A stretch of DNA of 64,000 nt from Ignavibacteria bacterium (GCA_041649015.1 JBAZNU010000002.1:1-64000); one strand, 5' to 3'. Shown: positions 16,790 through 26,412, numbered from the stretch's first letter. The notes: generated from the sequence alone by a model not told the origin. Numbers and translations are program-made.

Positions 16790-19315
16790 CTAATTGTTTT
16801 TCTTCTTTCTTATTTTGTTTTTCTTTGTTGTTGTGTTATCTTTTGTTTTGCTGTCATTTGATTGACCATTACCGGTAAGTTTTAATTCCTGACCTACGTA
16901 TATCGTTCCATCACTGTTTAAGTCGTTCCATTTTTTCAAGTTTACAATTGATACATTGAATTCCTCAGAGATTGAAGCGAGAGTATCACCTTTTTTAACT
17001 TTGTATATTTTGGACTTGGTAGTTTCCTTATTGCTCTTTTCTGATGGTTTTGATAATTTAAGTTCTTGTCCGGGGATTATTATATCATCCTCAATATCGT
17101 TCCAGTCCTTTATATTTTTTACGCTTACGTTATACTTCTCGGCTATTCCGGATAAGTTTTCTCCTTCTTTTACTATATGAGTTTTTGTTCTTCCTGATGT
17201 TTTCTTATCAGTAGATTTTGGTTCAGATACGATAATCTTTTGCCCTACCAGTATTTTATCGTCTTCAAGGTCATTCCATTCTTTTAATTCACTGACAGTC
17301 ACACCATATTCATTCGCGATTTCAGATAGATATTCTCCATCTGCAACGATGTGATATGTGCTTTTTGAAGATGTGTTCTCAGATTTCGTTTTAACAACCT
17401 TATCGGAATAAATCTTTAATTTTTGTCCTACAAGAATTTTATCACCTTGCAGGTCGTTCCATTCACGTATATCTGATACTTTAACACCGTATTTCTCTGC
17501 AATTTCTCCCAAATACTCTCCTTCTTTAACGGTATATGTCTGAAGTTTCTCTGTTGGGACTTTCTTCTCTTTCTTCTCGGAAACGTTTTCCTTTTTATCC
17601 GAAATACCGGTATTTCCGTTATTATTCGTGTTTATTTTCTTTCCGTAGTTTACATTATTATTGTTTTGTGAATATGTATTCTCATTATTATTTTCTTTAT
17701 TCTCGATACTTCCAGTTTCAAGTTCATCCTCGATTTTATACAAAGTGTTGTATTGTTTTTTTGTTAGATATATTGAAAGAGTCTGATTCGGTTTTGGCAT
17801 TAAAGGATAAGACAGATAATTCCATCGTCTGATATCCGATTCCCTTACCTTAAATGAGTCTGCTACGAATTTTAATCCCTCATTACCTTTATAAATGTAA
17901 ATTAATCGGGTTTTATCCGTTATGCTTCCGAGATTTATTTGATCACCCGGATTATAATTTTCTACATCGTATGTAACTATTGAAATCTCAGATGAATAGT
18001 ATGATGATTGTTCATTCCCTGCAAATTCGGGCTCGGGTTGACTGCTGTTGTAGTCAGATGATTTCTTATAGTTTGTCACGAATGTTTTATACGAATCATG
18101 AGGAATCCTTAATTGATATGGAATCTCATAATCGGGAACTACGTCGCTTGTAAGTTCTGAATTAAGCTCCCTTATCGTCTCTATGTCTGTTCCTGAGTAT
18201 TCTGCAATCTTATCCAGAGTAATACTTCCGTCAAAGTTTATTCTGTCAAAAGAAATCGGTTTGCCGTATTCAAGGTCTTTAAATCCATATTCTTCAGGAT
18301 TCCTGTAAATAAATGAAAGTGCAAGAATAGATGGAACATAATTCTTTGTTTCACCCGGAAGATAGCTCCTTAAAGTCCAGTAATCCCTTGATCCGCTTTT
18401 ATTAATAGCACTGTTAACTCTTCCTGGTCCTGCATTGTAAGCCGCCCAGGCAAGATACCAGTCATCGAATGTTCTGTATAAATCTTTTAAATGTCTGGCT
18501 GCAGCATCGGTTGATTTTTCAAAATCTCGTCTGTCATCTCTGTAACCGTCCTGATACAGTCCGTAAGCCCTGCCGGTTGCCGGCATAAACTGCCAGAGAC
18601 CTACTGCTCCTGCTTTTGACACTATTGTTGGATTAAGTCCGGATTCCTGAATTGATAGATAAATCATTTCCTCCGGTGTATTATGGTATCTTAGTATTTT
18701 TCTTATTAATGGAAAAAATTTCCCGGATCGGTATGTTGTCTTATCAATAAAATTTTTACCCCTGTCCGTTTTTGAAAAGAAATCGATATACTCGTCGACC
18801 GCACTGTTACTAACAAGCGGAACATCGCTTCCGTCAGGTAATGGCTCTATATCGCCGCTTAATTCTGATTGAAATGAAATCTTATCGTATTTAACCCCGT
18901 ATTTCTTTGCTAGTTTAAACACCAAACTTTTATCTGGTATATCTTTTTGTGTGTACAAATAGTCCTGAATAATACTGACCATTAGATTGTTATAATCGCT
19001 TTTCCATTCTGTTCGTGTTGAGTCTTCAATCAATTTAGAGTTTATTTCCTGAAGTGTACTTAAAGCTTCTTCAAACGACTCTTTTGCTTTTTTACTATTT
19101 TCTTCCTTATTGTAATCCAGTGAGGTTTTATAGTCTGTAAATGCTAAAGCAATATGGGAATAAACATTTACAGAATCCCTTGCCCTTAAAACCGCTGCGT
19201 CTTCCACATCAGAACCCGTACAGCCGGAGATATACAAAAACCCCGTAAAATATATAGCAAAAGACAAATAATAAAAAAACTTCTTGCCCGTCTTATTAAA
19301 AAAAGTTTTTTCCAT
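16790..19315 (-). CDS. Lytic murein transglycosylase with LysM repeats (MltD-like lipoprotein)
   Basis: This ~841-aa enzyme cleaves peptidoglycan glycan strands. The ATG at 19315 is preferred over an in-frame TTG at 19321. The N terminus carries a lipoprotein signal with lipobox ISGC, so it is anchored in an envelope membrane. An SLT domain lies around residues 200-330, with the catalytic Glu in IQESGLNP and the following AGAVGLWQFMPATGRAYGL and YNAGPGRV motifs. The C-terminal half has one degenerate and four clear LysM peptidoglycan-binding repeats (YTVKEGEYLGEIAEKYGV and close copies ending in VGQKLKI), spaced by low-complexity Asn/Lys linkers. More LysM copies are present than in E. coli MltD. 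The tRNA-Thr follows on the same strand. Confidence 0.93.
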   Translation of the reverse strand: MEKTFFNKTGKKFFYYLSFAIYFTGFLYISGCTGSDVEDAAVLRARDSVNVYSHIALAFTDYKTSLDYNKEENSKKAKESFEEALSTLQEINSKLIEDSTRTEWKSDYNNLMVSIIQDYLYTQKDIPDKSLVFKLAKKYGVKYDKISFQSELSGDIEPLPDGSDVPLVSNSAVDEYIDFFSKTDRGKNFIDKTTYRSGKFFPLIRKILRYHNTPEEMIYLSIQESGLNPTIVSKAGAVGLWQFMPATGRAYGLYQDGYRDDRRDFEKSTDAAARHLKDLYRTFDDWYLAWAAYNAGPGRVNSAINKSGSRDYWTLRSYLPGETKNYVPSILALSFIYRNPEEYGFKDLEYGKPISFDRINFDGSITLDKIAEYSGTDIETIRELNSELTSDVVPDYEIPYQLRIPHDSYKTFVTNYKKSSDYNSSQPEPEFAGNEQSSYYSSEISIVTYDVENYNPGDQINLGSITDKTRLIYIYKGNEGLKFVADSFKVRESDIRRWNYLSYPLMPKPNQTLSIYLTKKQYNTLYKIEDELETGSIENKENNNENTYSQNNNNVNYGKKINTNNNGNTGISDKKENVSEKKEKKVPTEKLQTYTVKEGEYLGEIAEKYGVKVSDIREWNDLQGDKILVGQKLKIYSDKVVKTKSENTSSKSTYHIVADGEYLSEIANEYGVTVSELKEWNDLEDDKILVGQKIIVSEPKSTDKKTSGRTKTHIVKEGENLSGIAEKYNVSVKNIKDWNDIEDDIIIPGQELKLSKPSEKSNKETTKSKIYKVKKGDTLASISEEFNVSIVNLKKWNDLNSDGTIYVGQELKLTGNGQSNDSKTKDNTTTKKNKIRKKKNN

Positions 19316-19474
19316 ATTCAATAATTTATTTGTATGAAATATAGAACAAAATTATAATAAATTCAAGTTAAAATTTAACTAAACGTCATAACTATGTTAG
19401 AAATAAGTAAGATAAAGAGAAAGCGAGGTGGGTTCAATTATATGAATTAAGTTAAATATTACAAATAAATCTAT

Positions 19475-19510
19475 AAAAAACACCGGCCAAACTTATTTTT
19501 GCCGGTGTTT
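19475..19510 (-). terminator. Rho-independent terminator
   Basis: On the minus strand AAACACCGGC (19510-19501) pairs with GCCGGTGTTT (19487-19478), followed by TTTTTT. This perfect 10-bp stem ends the small exported-protein gene at 19546. Confidence 0.85.
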
Positions 19511-19545
19511 CTCTTATTCGAAGGGAATTAATGGAAAATTAAACA

Positions 19546-19908
19546 CTATTTAGAAACAACTTTAAAACTGAAGTTGTTGTCGGCAAAATTTGTTGCTGTC
19601 CAAAGGTTTAATGAGTTGAATTTATGTGAAACCATGTTGTTTAAAACCTGATTCTCACCTTCAATTGATTTCAGCATGATTTTACCCGTACGGCATACAC
19701 AAATTGTAACTTCTGTTTCGCCTTTAAGATTTTTATCTTGAAAATTCAGCCATACTGGCGATTTGAGAATGTCAACTAATTCCTTGTAAATATGAATTCT
19801 CAAATCGGATGTGTTTGCGGCACTGATTATTTCAGCTTTCAGTAAATTTGCTGAAAAGAATAAAGCAATTATTGTTGATACGAATAGATATTTTTTTAGT
19901 GTTCTCAT
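19546..19908 (-). CDS. Small exported protein of unknown function
   Basis: This 120-aa protein has a signal peptide (MRTLKKYLFVSTIIALFFSANLLKA). A longer frame reaching 19974 exists, but the ATG at 19908 has AAGGAG eight bases upstream and begins the signal exactly, so it is chosen. The mature ~95 residues contain VWLNFQDKNLKGETEVTICVC and end in an FADNNFSFKVVSK strand; the FQDKNLKGE...ICVCRTGKI part vaguely recalls TonB C-terminal-like energy-transducing domains, which is uncertain. Single gene with its own terminator. Confidence 0.75.
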   Translation of the reverse strand: MRTLKKYLFVSTIIALFFSANLLKAEIISAANTSDLRIHIYKELVDILKSPVWLNFQDKNLKGETEVTICVCRTGKIMLKSIEGENQVLNNMVSHKFNSLNLWTATNFADNNFSFKVVSK

Positions 19909-19915
19909 TGTTTTT

Positions 19916-19921
19916 CTCCTT
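19916..19921 (-). promoter_or_regulatory. Shine-Dalgarno that fixes the start at 19908
   Basis: AAGGAG on the minus strand lies seven bases before the ATG at 19908. It shows that the longer open frame upstream is not translated as one protein. Confidence 0.75.
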
Positions 19922-20029
19922 GTTTTGTTGTTTTCAAATTGAACTACTTGATTAATATTCGTATTTTCTATCACAAAAGTTTCAAACTATTTTCGTTTGA
20001 CTTAGTATTTTACAATTTATTAACATACA

Positions 20030-21019
20030 TTGGAAAAAAACTACAAATTATCCGTCCCTAACATTAAAGAAAAGCAAAGATTAGATAAATATATAACTGT
20101 TTTTGTTGAGAATGCAACCCGTACAAAGGTTCAAAAAGCTATCAATCGGGGGAATGTTTTAGTTAATGGGAATTTTGTTAAATCTAATTATATACTCAAA
20201 CCATTTGACGAAATCGAAATTGAGCTTCCTGTACCCGAAAAACAGGATATTCTTCCGGAATATATACCGCTCGATATCGTTTTTGAAGACCAGTATCTAA
20301 TGATAGTTAATAAACCCGCAGGTATGGTCACTCACCCGGCATACAAAAATTATTCTGGAACACTGGTAAACGCAATAATGTATTATGCTGACAGCAAAAA
20401 AGAAAATCTTTCAAGTATGAATGGATTTGAGAGAGCAGGGATTGTTCATCGTCTTGATAAAGATACCTCAGGACTTCTCGTTATTGCTAAAGATGAAGTG
20501 ACTCATAGCAAGCTTTCAGACTTATTTATGAAGCATGATATTGAAAGGGAATATCAGGCTATTATCTGGGGTAACCTTAAGAAAAAGAGAGGGATTATTG
20601 AATCAAGACTTGCCAGAGACAAACGCGACAGAAAAAAAGTAACTGTACTTAAAGATGATGAGGAAGGAGGCAAAGTTGCTATTACAATGTATGAAGTATT
20701 AAAAGAATATGAATTCCTTTCACTTCTAAAACTGAATTTAAAAACGGGGAGAACTCATCAGATAAGAGTGCATCTGGCAAACCATGGTCATCCTGTGTTT
20801 GGAGATGAAACATACGGCGGGAGAGTACCTCATTCCGTTAACCTGACTGCAAATATTAGAGCACAAATAAAAAATCTGCTCGATGAAATGCCAAGACAGG
20901 CTTTACATGCAAGAGTGCTAGGGTTTAAACATCCAAGAACGAAGGAAATACTGCATTTTGAATCAGAACTTCCCGATGATATGATGAATATTCTGAATCA
21001 GCTGAACATCAGAAGTTAG
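20030..21019 (+). CDS. rluD: RluA-family 23S rRNA pseudouridine synthase (RluD-like)
   Basis: This 329-aa enzyme isomerises uridine to pseudouridine in large-subunit rRNA. An S4 RNA-binding domain covers about residues 15-75 (RLDKYI...VLVNG). The catalytic core follows, with Asp143 in the signature HRLDKDTSG, the KTGRTHQIRVHL motif and HPVFGDETYGG. The start appears to be TTG at 20030, immediately before the S4 domain. The S4-plus-core layout fits RluD (sites near 1911-1917), but RluC/RluB-type specificity is not excluded. Its last bases overlap the convergent gene at 21009. Confidence 0.92.
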   Translation: MEKNYKLSVPNIKEKQRLDKYITVFVENATRTKVQKAINRGNVLVNGNFVKSNYILKPFDEIEIELPVPEKQDILPEYIPLDIVFEDQYLMIVNKPAGMVTHPAYKNYSGTLVNAIMYYADSKKENLSSMNGFERAGIVHRLDKDTSGLLVIAKDEVTHSKLSDLFMKHDIEREYQAIIWGNLKKKRGIIESRLARDKRDRKKVTVLKDDEEGGKVAITMYEVLKEYEFLSLLKLNLKTGRTHQIRVHLANHGHPVFGDETYGGRVPHSVNLTANIRAQIKNLLDEMPRQALHARVLGFKHPRTKEILHFESELPDDMMNILNQLNIRS

Positions 21020-21455
21020 TCATTATGTGACTATGTGATATTTTTCCTCCGAGATGCCCTGTGTAAATCATCATAAAGTTTACTGTAATAAGAAATACAA
21101 GTAATACTATTCCGTACCAAATCTGTACAGGTTTACTCCTGAAAAAAATCAATCCTAATAATGACACTACCGCCGTAATTTGCATTGCAATCATACTTAT
21201 TTTCGCAAACTCCTCATGAGGTTCTATGTTTTCTTCAATAACTCCATCATTCCCTTTTATGAAACCTTCAGCTTTGTTTCCTGAAGTATATACAAATATT
21301 GTTATCAGTCCGATCATAACAATTAGAGCCATTCCAAGTCGTTTTATTTTGTCATTATTTATCACTATTCCATAACCAAGAACCAGTACAACAATAGCTG
21401 CACCAATTATTGGGAAATGATTTAGTATTAAATGTAAATGAGCTGCGTTTGGCAT
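21009..21455 (-). CDS. Four-helix membrane protein (DUF2231-like)
   Basis: This ~148-aa protein has four predicted membrane helices (around residues 13-30, 40-58, 90-108 and 113-133). An early HLHLILNHFPIIG motif recalls DUF2231-type membrane proteins, and a late His-containing HLGGKISHSH segment could bind haem or metal. The ATG at 21455 is preferred to TTG at 21461. It overlaps the 3' end of the pseudouridine synthase gene by 11 bp, convergently. Function unknown; the DUF2231 link rests on the motif alone. Confidence 0.75.
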   Translation of the reverse strand: MPNAAHLHLILNHFPIIGAAIVVLVLGYGIVINNDKIKRLGMALIVMIGLITIFVYTSGNKAEGFIKGNDGVIEENIEPHEEFAKISMIAMQITAVVSLLGLIFFRSKPVQIWYGIVLLVFLITVNFMMIYTGHLGGKISHSHIMTNF

Positions 21456-21525
21456 ATTCAATTATTATTTAGTTAATTTTAAAACAGAATAAAATTAATG
21501 AAAATTCCTGTACATTAAGATTTAA

Positions 21526-21972
21526 TCAATAAATAAACGGTATGAGCCGTTTTGTGGTATTAACATAATCTGAGTATTCAGGAAATTTAGCATGAAGCAT
21601 TTTCTCCTCATATTCAAGTTTCATAATAAAATTGATTAGCAAAATAACATATACTGCAGTTTTGAAAAGTGAAAAATCATCGATTATAAAACATATTGTA
21701 ATTCCAAGTACTGATGTGTACATTGGATGTCTCACGTGTTTATACGGACCTGTTATAATAAGATTTGAATTCGGTGGAATATCCGGAGCGATGTTAATGT
21801 TGAACTTCATCGTGAATATAGCCCATATACCGATAAACAGAAAAAATAAAATTCCTATACCAATGAATATATTACGCGGATATAAATGTATGTCATAATA
21901 TATTGCAATTAGGCAAGCAAACTGAACGAAAACAAATACAGCTGATTTGAATGAAGCAGGAACAAACTTCAT
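21526..21972 (-). CDS. Isoprenylcysteine carboxyl methyltransferase-family membrane protein
   Basis: This 148-aa integral membrane protein is of the ICMT/PEMT family, which uses S-adenosylmethionine to methylate small or lipid substrates. Several hydrophobic helices precede the conserved C-terminal signature GPYKHVRHPMYTS and the EEKMLHAKFPEYSDY helix ending in RLIPF. The ATG at 21972 shares one base with the upstream stop (TGATG), so translation is probably coupled to the nitroreductase. The substrate in bacteria is generally unknown. Confidence 0.85.
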   Translation of the reverse strand: MKFVPASFKSAVFVFVQFACLIAIYYDIHLYPRNIFIGIGILFFLFIGIWAIFTMKFNINIAPDIPPNSNLIITGPYKHVRHPMYTSVLGITICFIIDDFSLFKTAVYVILLINFIMKLEYEEKMLHAKFPEYSDYVNTTKRLIPFIY

Positions 21973-23006
21973 CAATTCAATCTGATAACATCCTCTACAT
22001 CTCGTCTCGGAGTCGACTGCACTTCTTTCCCGTACCCCATCCTCAATAGCAACTGCGGGTAATTGGGTGTATTAACTGTTTCTTTCAGTTTGACAAAAAG
22101 CTCTGGTACCTCAAGAGGCTGATTTAAATATGATGCCGCTATTCCAATAGAAGCTGCTTTAAGAAGGATTCTTTCAAGAGCCATTCCTGCTCTAAGCCAA
22201 TCGAATGGCTTATCATTTTTTGTTTCCAAAAATCCAAGAACCGGCGAACCTTTAACGAGATTTCTGTCACGGCCTGCCTGTATATCTCCCCAGTTCAAGT
22301 TCCCTATAAAGAATGGGCTTCCGTATGATATCAGGTCTCCCATGCCGAATGCATACCCGGGTATCCCGTCTTTGCTGTTTGAACGGTTTGGATGAACCCA
22401 CTGAGCAAGTTCTCTGCAGAAACTTTTATTCTGAGATTGAATCCTATCGCCTTGTTCTATTAATTTAATTATTTCTTCTCGCTGATTATTTTCTTCAACT
22501 ATTGAAAACCTTACGTCGGGATCTTCTTTTGTAATTGTCATTAATCTTTGCCTTGTTATACCGTCAATAACATCATCCGCAAAAGGTAGTCTGTTTGTTC
22601 TTCTCTTTCTGATTGATTTAAATAGAGTTTTTTCGTCATCAGTCGGTTCATAATCTCTGGTTTTTATTGTTATCGATGCAAGCAGGTCATTGTCATGTTC
22701 AACCGGAAAAAGTTTTATTTCTGGCTCAAAGCCGAAATACTTCATTGCATAAATAAGATTTGTTAAAGCAGCGCCGCAACTTATTATTAATTCCTTATCG
22801 TCAGGATCGATAACAGGTAATGCTCTCGTTCTGTCAGCGTATAGATTCAGCGATTCCTCATGAACTTCAAATAACCAGGGTTGTGTGTTATGTCCTGAAG
22901 GTGCAAGTATTGCATACCTTATAAAGAATTTGAATTTTTCCTTGATACTTCCAAATGATGGAAAATGATCTTCCGAAACTGTCCATGCAACTAAATTATT
23001 GCGCAT
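21972..23006 (-). CDS. Acg-family FMN nitroreductase-like protein
   Basis: This 344-aa protein matches the Acg-type branch of the nitroreductase fold, about twice the length of simple nitroreductases. Visible landmarks are AILAPSGHNTQPWLFEV (flavin site) at ~33-49, the KRRTNRLPFAD segment near 133, and RAGMALERILLKAASIGIAASYLNQPLE near 275-300, followed by a LLRMGYGK end. Acg proteins in mycobacteria have a lid covering the FMN and may store rather than turn over flavin. The ATG at 23006 follows AGGAGA. It forms a two-gene unit with the overlapping methyltransferase. Confidence 0.88.
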   Translation of the reverse strand: MRNNLVAWTVSEDHFPSFGSIKEKFKFFIRYAILAPSGHNTQPWLFEVHEESLNLYADRTRALPVIDPDDKELIISCGAALTNLIYAMKYFGFEPEIKLFPVEHDNDLLASITIKTRDYEPTDDEKTLFKSIRKRRTNRLPFADDVIDGITRQRLMTITKEDPDVRFSIVEENNQREEIIKLIEQGDRIQSQNKSFCRELAQWVHPNRSNSKDGIPGYAFGMGDLISYGSPFFIGNLNWGDIQAGRDRNLVKGSPVLGFLETKNDKPFDWLRAGMALERILLKAASIGIAASYLNQPLEVPELFVKLKETVNTPNYPQLLLRMGYGKEVQSTPRRDVEDVIRLN

Positions 23007-23132
23007 CTTTTAAATCTCCTGATTAGTGTTTATAATTAAAACAATATAATTAATTCTTATAATAAATTTAATAGTTAAAATCGGTTCTGTTTTTGATTTG
23101 TTGTTTTGATTTTCATTCATCAGTCTTTGCTA

Positions 23133-25493
23133 TTACTCCACTTTTATACTATAACCGTCAGTAAATAAAATTATTGCACCTTGCTCATCTGTTCTGTACA
23201 CCTCTGATTTATATCTTTTTAATCGCTTTAGTACTTCATAAGCTGGCAGGTTTCTGCCTTCAGTACCCGATGTAGAAATTACTGAAACGGAAGGTAGTAC
23301 TGATTGTAAAAACTCTTCAGAAGTAGATTTTATGCTTCCGTATTTTGCGACTTTTAAAACATCTGATTTGAGTTCGCTGCCTGACACTTTAACAGCGTTT
23401 AATTCATCAAGCTTTTCAGCTTTTCCCGGAAACAAAAAGCTCTTTTTCCCGAAGTATATTTTTATCATTGTGTTGCCGGAAATCGTATCAATCTTTAGAC
23501 ATTTAATCTTTAACCCGCCATAACCGTTTATTTCGTCAATACTCTTAAGCTCATCGACCTGTATCTTGTTATCAATTATAAGTTTTTCCGTATTACCGCT
23601 TATTTCATTTTTATCTGTCAACAGTATTTTGTTAACATTAAAGTTTTCAATTATTTTGTTCAATGATTTGTAATTTCTTCCTAAACGTGATGTTAATATT
23701 ACAAGATCTAAATAATGTACAGATTTTCTCTTCAAGTAAGGAATTATTCTTCCCGTCGTGGAGGCATTATATTGATTCTCTATACCTATATCAATTAATA
23801 TATTACTGCCGTCAGGTGTTTCAAGATGCGTGCAGTCGGAATTTCCTAATGCTAAATAAGTTATTTCGAGTCCGTTTTCTTTCATCCCTGATATAATAAA
23901 AAAAGCAGTAATAACAAAAACTATCGATACGACGATATATTTAAAATTTGATTTATTCATTAATAGAATGAGTAGAAATATCATATAAAACGTGACAAGC
24001 ATGGAAAGTGTTATTCCGTAGAAATCATAGCTTGAAAAGGGGAGGTTAGCTGCCCATTTTATAAATGCAATCTCGTAGTGCAAAAGCAAATAATTAACTT
24101 CAGCTATAAGTCCGCCGAGGAAATTCGAAAACACACTGAAAATTATTTGTAAGAATCCTAAAGCAAGAGATAGGTTTGATAATGGAATCGCAATTAGATT
24201 AGTAAAAATACCCGCAATAGAAATTTTCCCGAAATACTTCAGGGTTATTGGTAATACCCCTATCTGAGCGGCTATTGTTGTTAAGAAAGTAATGTAAACA
24301 TAATAGAATACTTTGCGCCAGTCTCTGTTCCAATGATTAATCCTCTTGCCAACAACCAGATTAATTCTATCAAATATAATAACTATTGAAAGAACTGCGC
24401 TGTAGGATAATATGAAACCCGAATCAAATAGCTGCTTTGAATCAAACAGAAGAATTATTAACGCTGAGATACCTATTACATTATAAAAATTTATTTTCCG
24501 TTGCACTTTTAAATTAATCAACATCACTGAACCCATTATAACCGCACGTACTATTGACGCAGCGGCTCCCGTAAAAAACATATAAAAAACCAAAGCTGCT
24601 ATCATTAAATAAATCTTTATGTTGAATGGCACCCTCAATAGTGAAAAAACAACTGTTAGAAAAATAATTATATAAGCAACGTTTAGCCCCGAGACCGCTA
24701 TCAAATGCATTACACCTGCTTTTACGAAATCCTCTTTCAGTTCTTTTGAAAAATCCGATCTGTAACCCGTTACGAGTCCGTTCAGAAATGCAGCTTCCTC
24801 ACCACCGATACTTTTGTTAATGTTTTCAATAGCATATTTTCTCGAAGGATAAATAATATTTTGTTCAAAGAAGTTTAAGTTGTTTTTCGAAAGAACTTCT
24901 GAATCGCTCCAGTAACTTACCTTGAAGGTCTTTTGAATGTCGTTGAGTGCAAGATATTCCCTATAATTAAACTCACCGGGATTAATCTCATCAGGTGCAT
25001 CCCGTAATGAACCGAACAGTATTACTCTATCGCCCGCAGCAACAACCGGTATTGTATCCGTGTGACTTAATATCTTTGTTTGTCTAATTAGTACCAGGAC
25101 TCTGCCTTCAACTTTCAGTGTATCATTTCCTGAGATTAATTCTGATGCATCAATCGTAAACCTCACCCTCTTTTCCGAATATTCAGGCAAATTATCTATC
25201 GTACCTACCAGATAAATTCCTGAAATACTATTCCTGAAGTAATTTATTGATTTATCCGACGAAATTTTAAAATCGATATTCGATTTTATTAATCCGGAAA
25301 GTATTATTATTGATGAAAGAACACAAATTTTTATTATCGGGTATTTATTATTTAAGTATAAATAAGCAGTTATAAAAATCAGAAGTATAGGAATCGTGAT
25401 AAAATAACCCGGCGAGAAGTATTTTCCTGCGAGTATTCCAACCGAAAATACTACTGCCAGTTTAAATGCAGGCGCTGTATTTATTTTCTTCAT
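23133..25493 (-). CDS. comEC: ComEC/Rec2-family DNA uptake channel with degenerate MBL domain
   Basis: This 786-aa polytopic protein is the inner-membrane channel for single-stranded DNA in natural transformation. It has an N-terminal membrane/OB-like part (DUF4131, ~1-190), then the competence core with the hallmark HLIAVSGLNVAYI near 255-270 and many helices. The C-terminal ~240 residues have the metallo-beta-lactamase-like fold outline (LALGNSDCTHLETPDG, LIDIG, VYRTDEQGAI). The metal-binding positions are changed, however: the THxDxDH region reads LTSRLGRNYKS near residue 600, the HHGS region reads AKYGS near 716, and GHP reads NLP near 749. The fold is kept but hydrolysis is unlikely. No comEA or other competence gene is adjacent. 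Confidence 0.92.
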   Translation of the reverse strand: MKKINTAPAFKLAVVFSVGILAGKYFSPGYFITIPILLIFITAYLYLNNKYPIIKICVLSSIIILSGLIKSNIDFKISSDKSINYFRNSISGIYLVGTIDNLPEYSEKRVRFTIDASELISGNDTLKVEGRVLVLIRQTKILSHTDTIPVVAAGDRVILFGSLRDAPDEINPGEFNYREYLALNDIQKTFKVSYWSDSEVLSKNNLNFFEQNIIYPSRKYAIENINKSIGGEEAAFLNGLVTGYRSDFSKELKEDFVKAGVMHLIAVSGLNVAYIIIFLTVVFSLLRVPFNIKIYLMIAALVFYMFFTGAAASIVRAVIMGSVMLINLKVQRKINFYNVIGISALIILLFDSKQLFDSGFILSYSAVLSIVIIFDRINLVVGKRINHWNRDWRKVFYYVYITFLTTIAAQIGVLPITLKYFGKISIAGIFTNLIAIPLSNLSLALGFLQIIFSVFSNFLGGLIAEVNYLLLHYEIAFIKWAANLPFSSYDFYGITLSMLVTFYMIFLLILLMNKSNFKYIVVSIVFVITAFFIISGMKENGLEITYLALGNSDCTHLETPDGSNILIDIGIENQYNASTTGRIIPYLKRKSVHYLDLVILTSRLGRNYKSLNKIIENFNVNKILLTDKNEISGNTEKLIIDNKIQVDELKSIDEINGYGGLKIKCLKIDTISGNTMIKIYFGKKSFLFPGKAEKLDELNAVKVSGSELKSDVLKVAKYGSIKSTSEEFLQSVLPSVSVISTSGTEGRNLPAYEVLKRLKRYKSEVYRTDEQGAIILFTDGYSIKVE

Positions 25494-26055
25494 CAGATGA
25501 GTGAAATGTGTAAAGATTATGTTTTTTTAAAGTGGTTTCAAGTCAGTTTGAAATATAAATTCTATTCCAATTTTAAATCGTAGATTCAAAAAAATATGAA
25601 AACAATGTGAATATACACAATTTTTTCGTTTCATATTGAATAGATTATTTATAAGTTATATCTGTTATTCTTATGACATATTTGTGTAAAAAAAGGTTTT
25701 TATGAAGGGCTTTATGAAAAGCAAACAAGCCGTAACTTACTATAATAACAATACTTTATTTTAACATCCCATTAACTTTCCATAAACATCCCATTCTCTT
25801 TGGTTACAAGCCGGTAGTTAACAGGTAACAAAAGGGGTATTAAATACTATTTATTGGCATATAATCAAAAGCGTTGCTTCCGGTTAGTATGATTTTACAA
25901 AAATTTTCATATGTATCAACTCGTTTTTTGTAATTCTGTTATATAAAATATTTTATAAGAAGATATTTAATTATAACTTTAATTTTATGTTTATTTTGAA
26001 TAGTTTTGTAGTACTATATCTTTTCCCTAAATACAATAAATTTAAATAACTTGAT
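25494..26055. other. 562-bp divergent intergenic region
   Basis: This separates comEC (minus) from the ferredoxin oxidoreductase operon (plus), so both promoters must lie here. It contains a short 11-bp-period repeat at 25763-25795. No convincing coding frame or known RNA is seen; a 20-codon frame starting near 25701 is too short to support. Confidence 0.5.
25763..25795. repeat. Three 11-bp units (AACATCCCATT type)
   Basis: AACATCCCATT (25763-25773), AACTTTCCATA (25774-25784) and AACATCCCATT (25785-25795) follow each other without a gap. The first and third are identical, 22 bp apart, which is about two helical turns. The site lies between divergent genes and could be an operator or another instance of the 11-bp arrays seen elsewhere in the window. 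Confidence 0.6.
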
Positions 26056-26412
26056 ATGACTGAGAATACGAAAACACAAGCGAAAAAACCCCGCAAAGTT
26101 AAAGGCAAGACTATAGTTGACATCCAGAAATGTAAAGGTTGTGAACTATGTACTGTGGCCTGTAATGAAGGCGGTATTGAAATGTCAAAGAATATTAACA
26201 ATTTCGGTTACAGGTACGCCGTTATCGTTGATGACCTTTGTACCGGTTGTACAAACTGTGCTGTCGTCTGTCCGGATGGTGCTATCACCATTTACAGAAC
26301 TTCAGGAAAGAAAAAGGAAAAAGTTGCTACTTTAACAAACATTAAAGAAGATACCAGAATTGTTTTGGATAATCCTTCAATGGATGACCTTAAAAAGATG
26401 GATTATCTTTAA
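26056..26412 (+). CDS. 2-oxoacid:ferredoxin oxidoreductase, ferredoxin (delta) subunit
   Basis: This 118-aa protein has two 4Fe-4S clusters, CKGCELCTVAC and CTGCTNCAVVCP, near residues 28-38 and 63-73. It passes electrons from the thiamine-bound catalytic subunits to free ferredoxin. It is the first gene of a four-gene operon encoding a complete 2-oxoacid oxidoreductase, 48 bp before the alpha subunit. A ~25-residue Lys-rich N-terminal extension precedes the clusters. Confidence 0.93.
   Translation: MTENTKTQAKKPRKVKGKTIVDIQKCKGCELCTVACNEGGIEMSKNINNFGYRYAVIVDDLCTGCTNCAVVCPDGAITIYRTSGKKKEKVATLTNIKEDTRIVLDNPSMDDLKKMDYL

Noticed and set aside
25701..25763. 20-codon frame in the comEC/oxidoreductase gap
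   Set aside because: Too short, no ribosome site.
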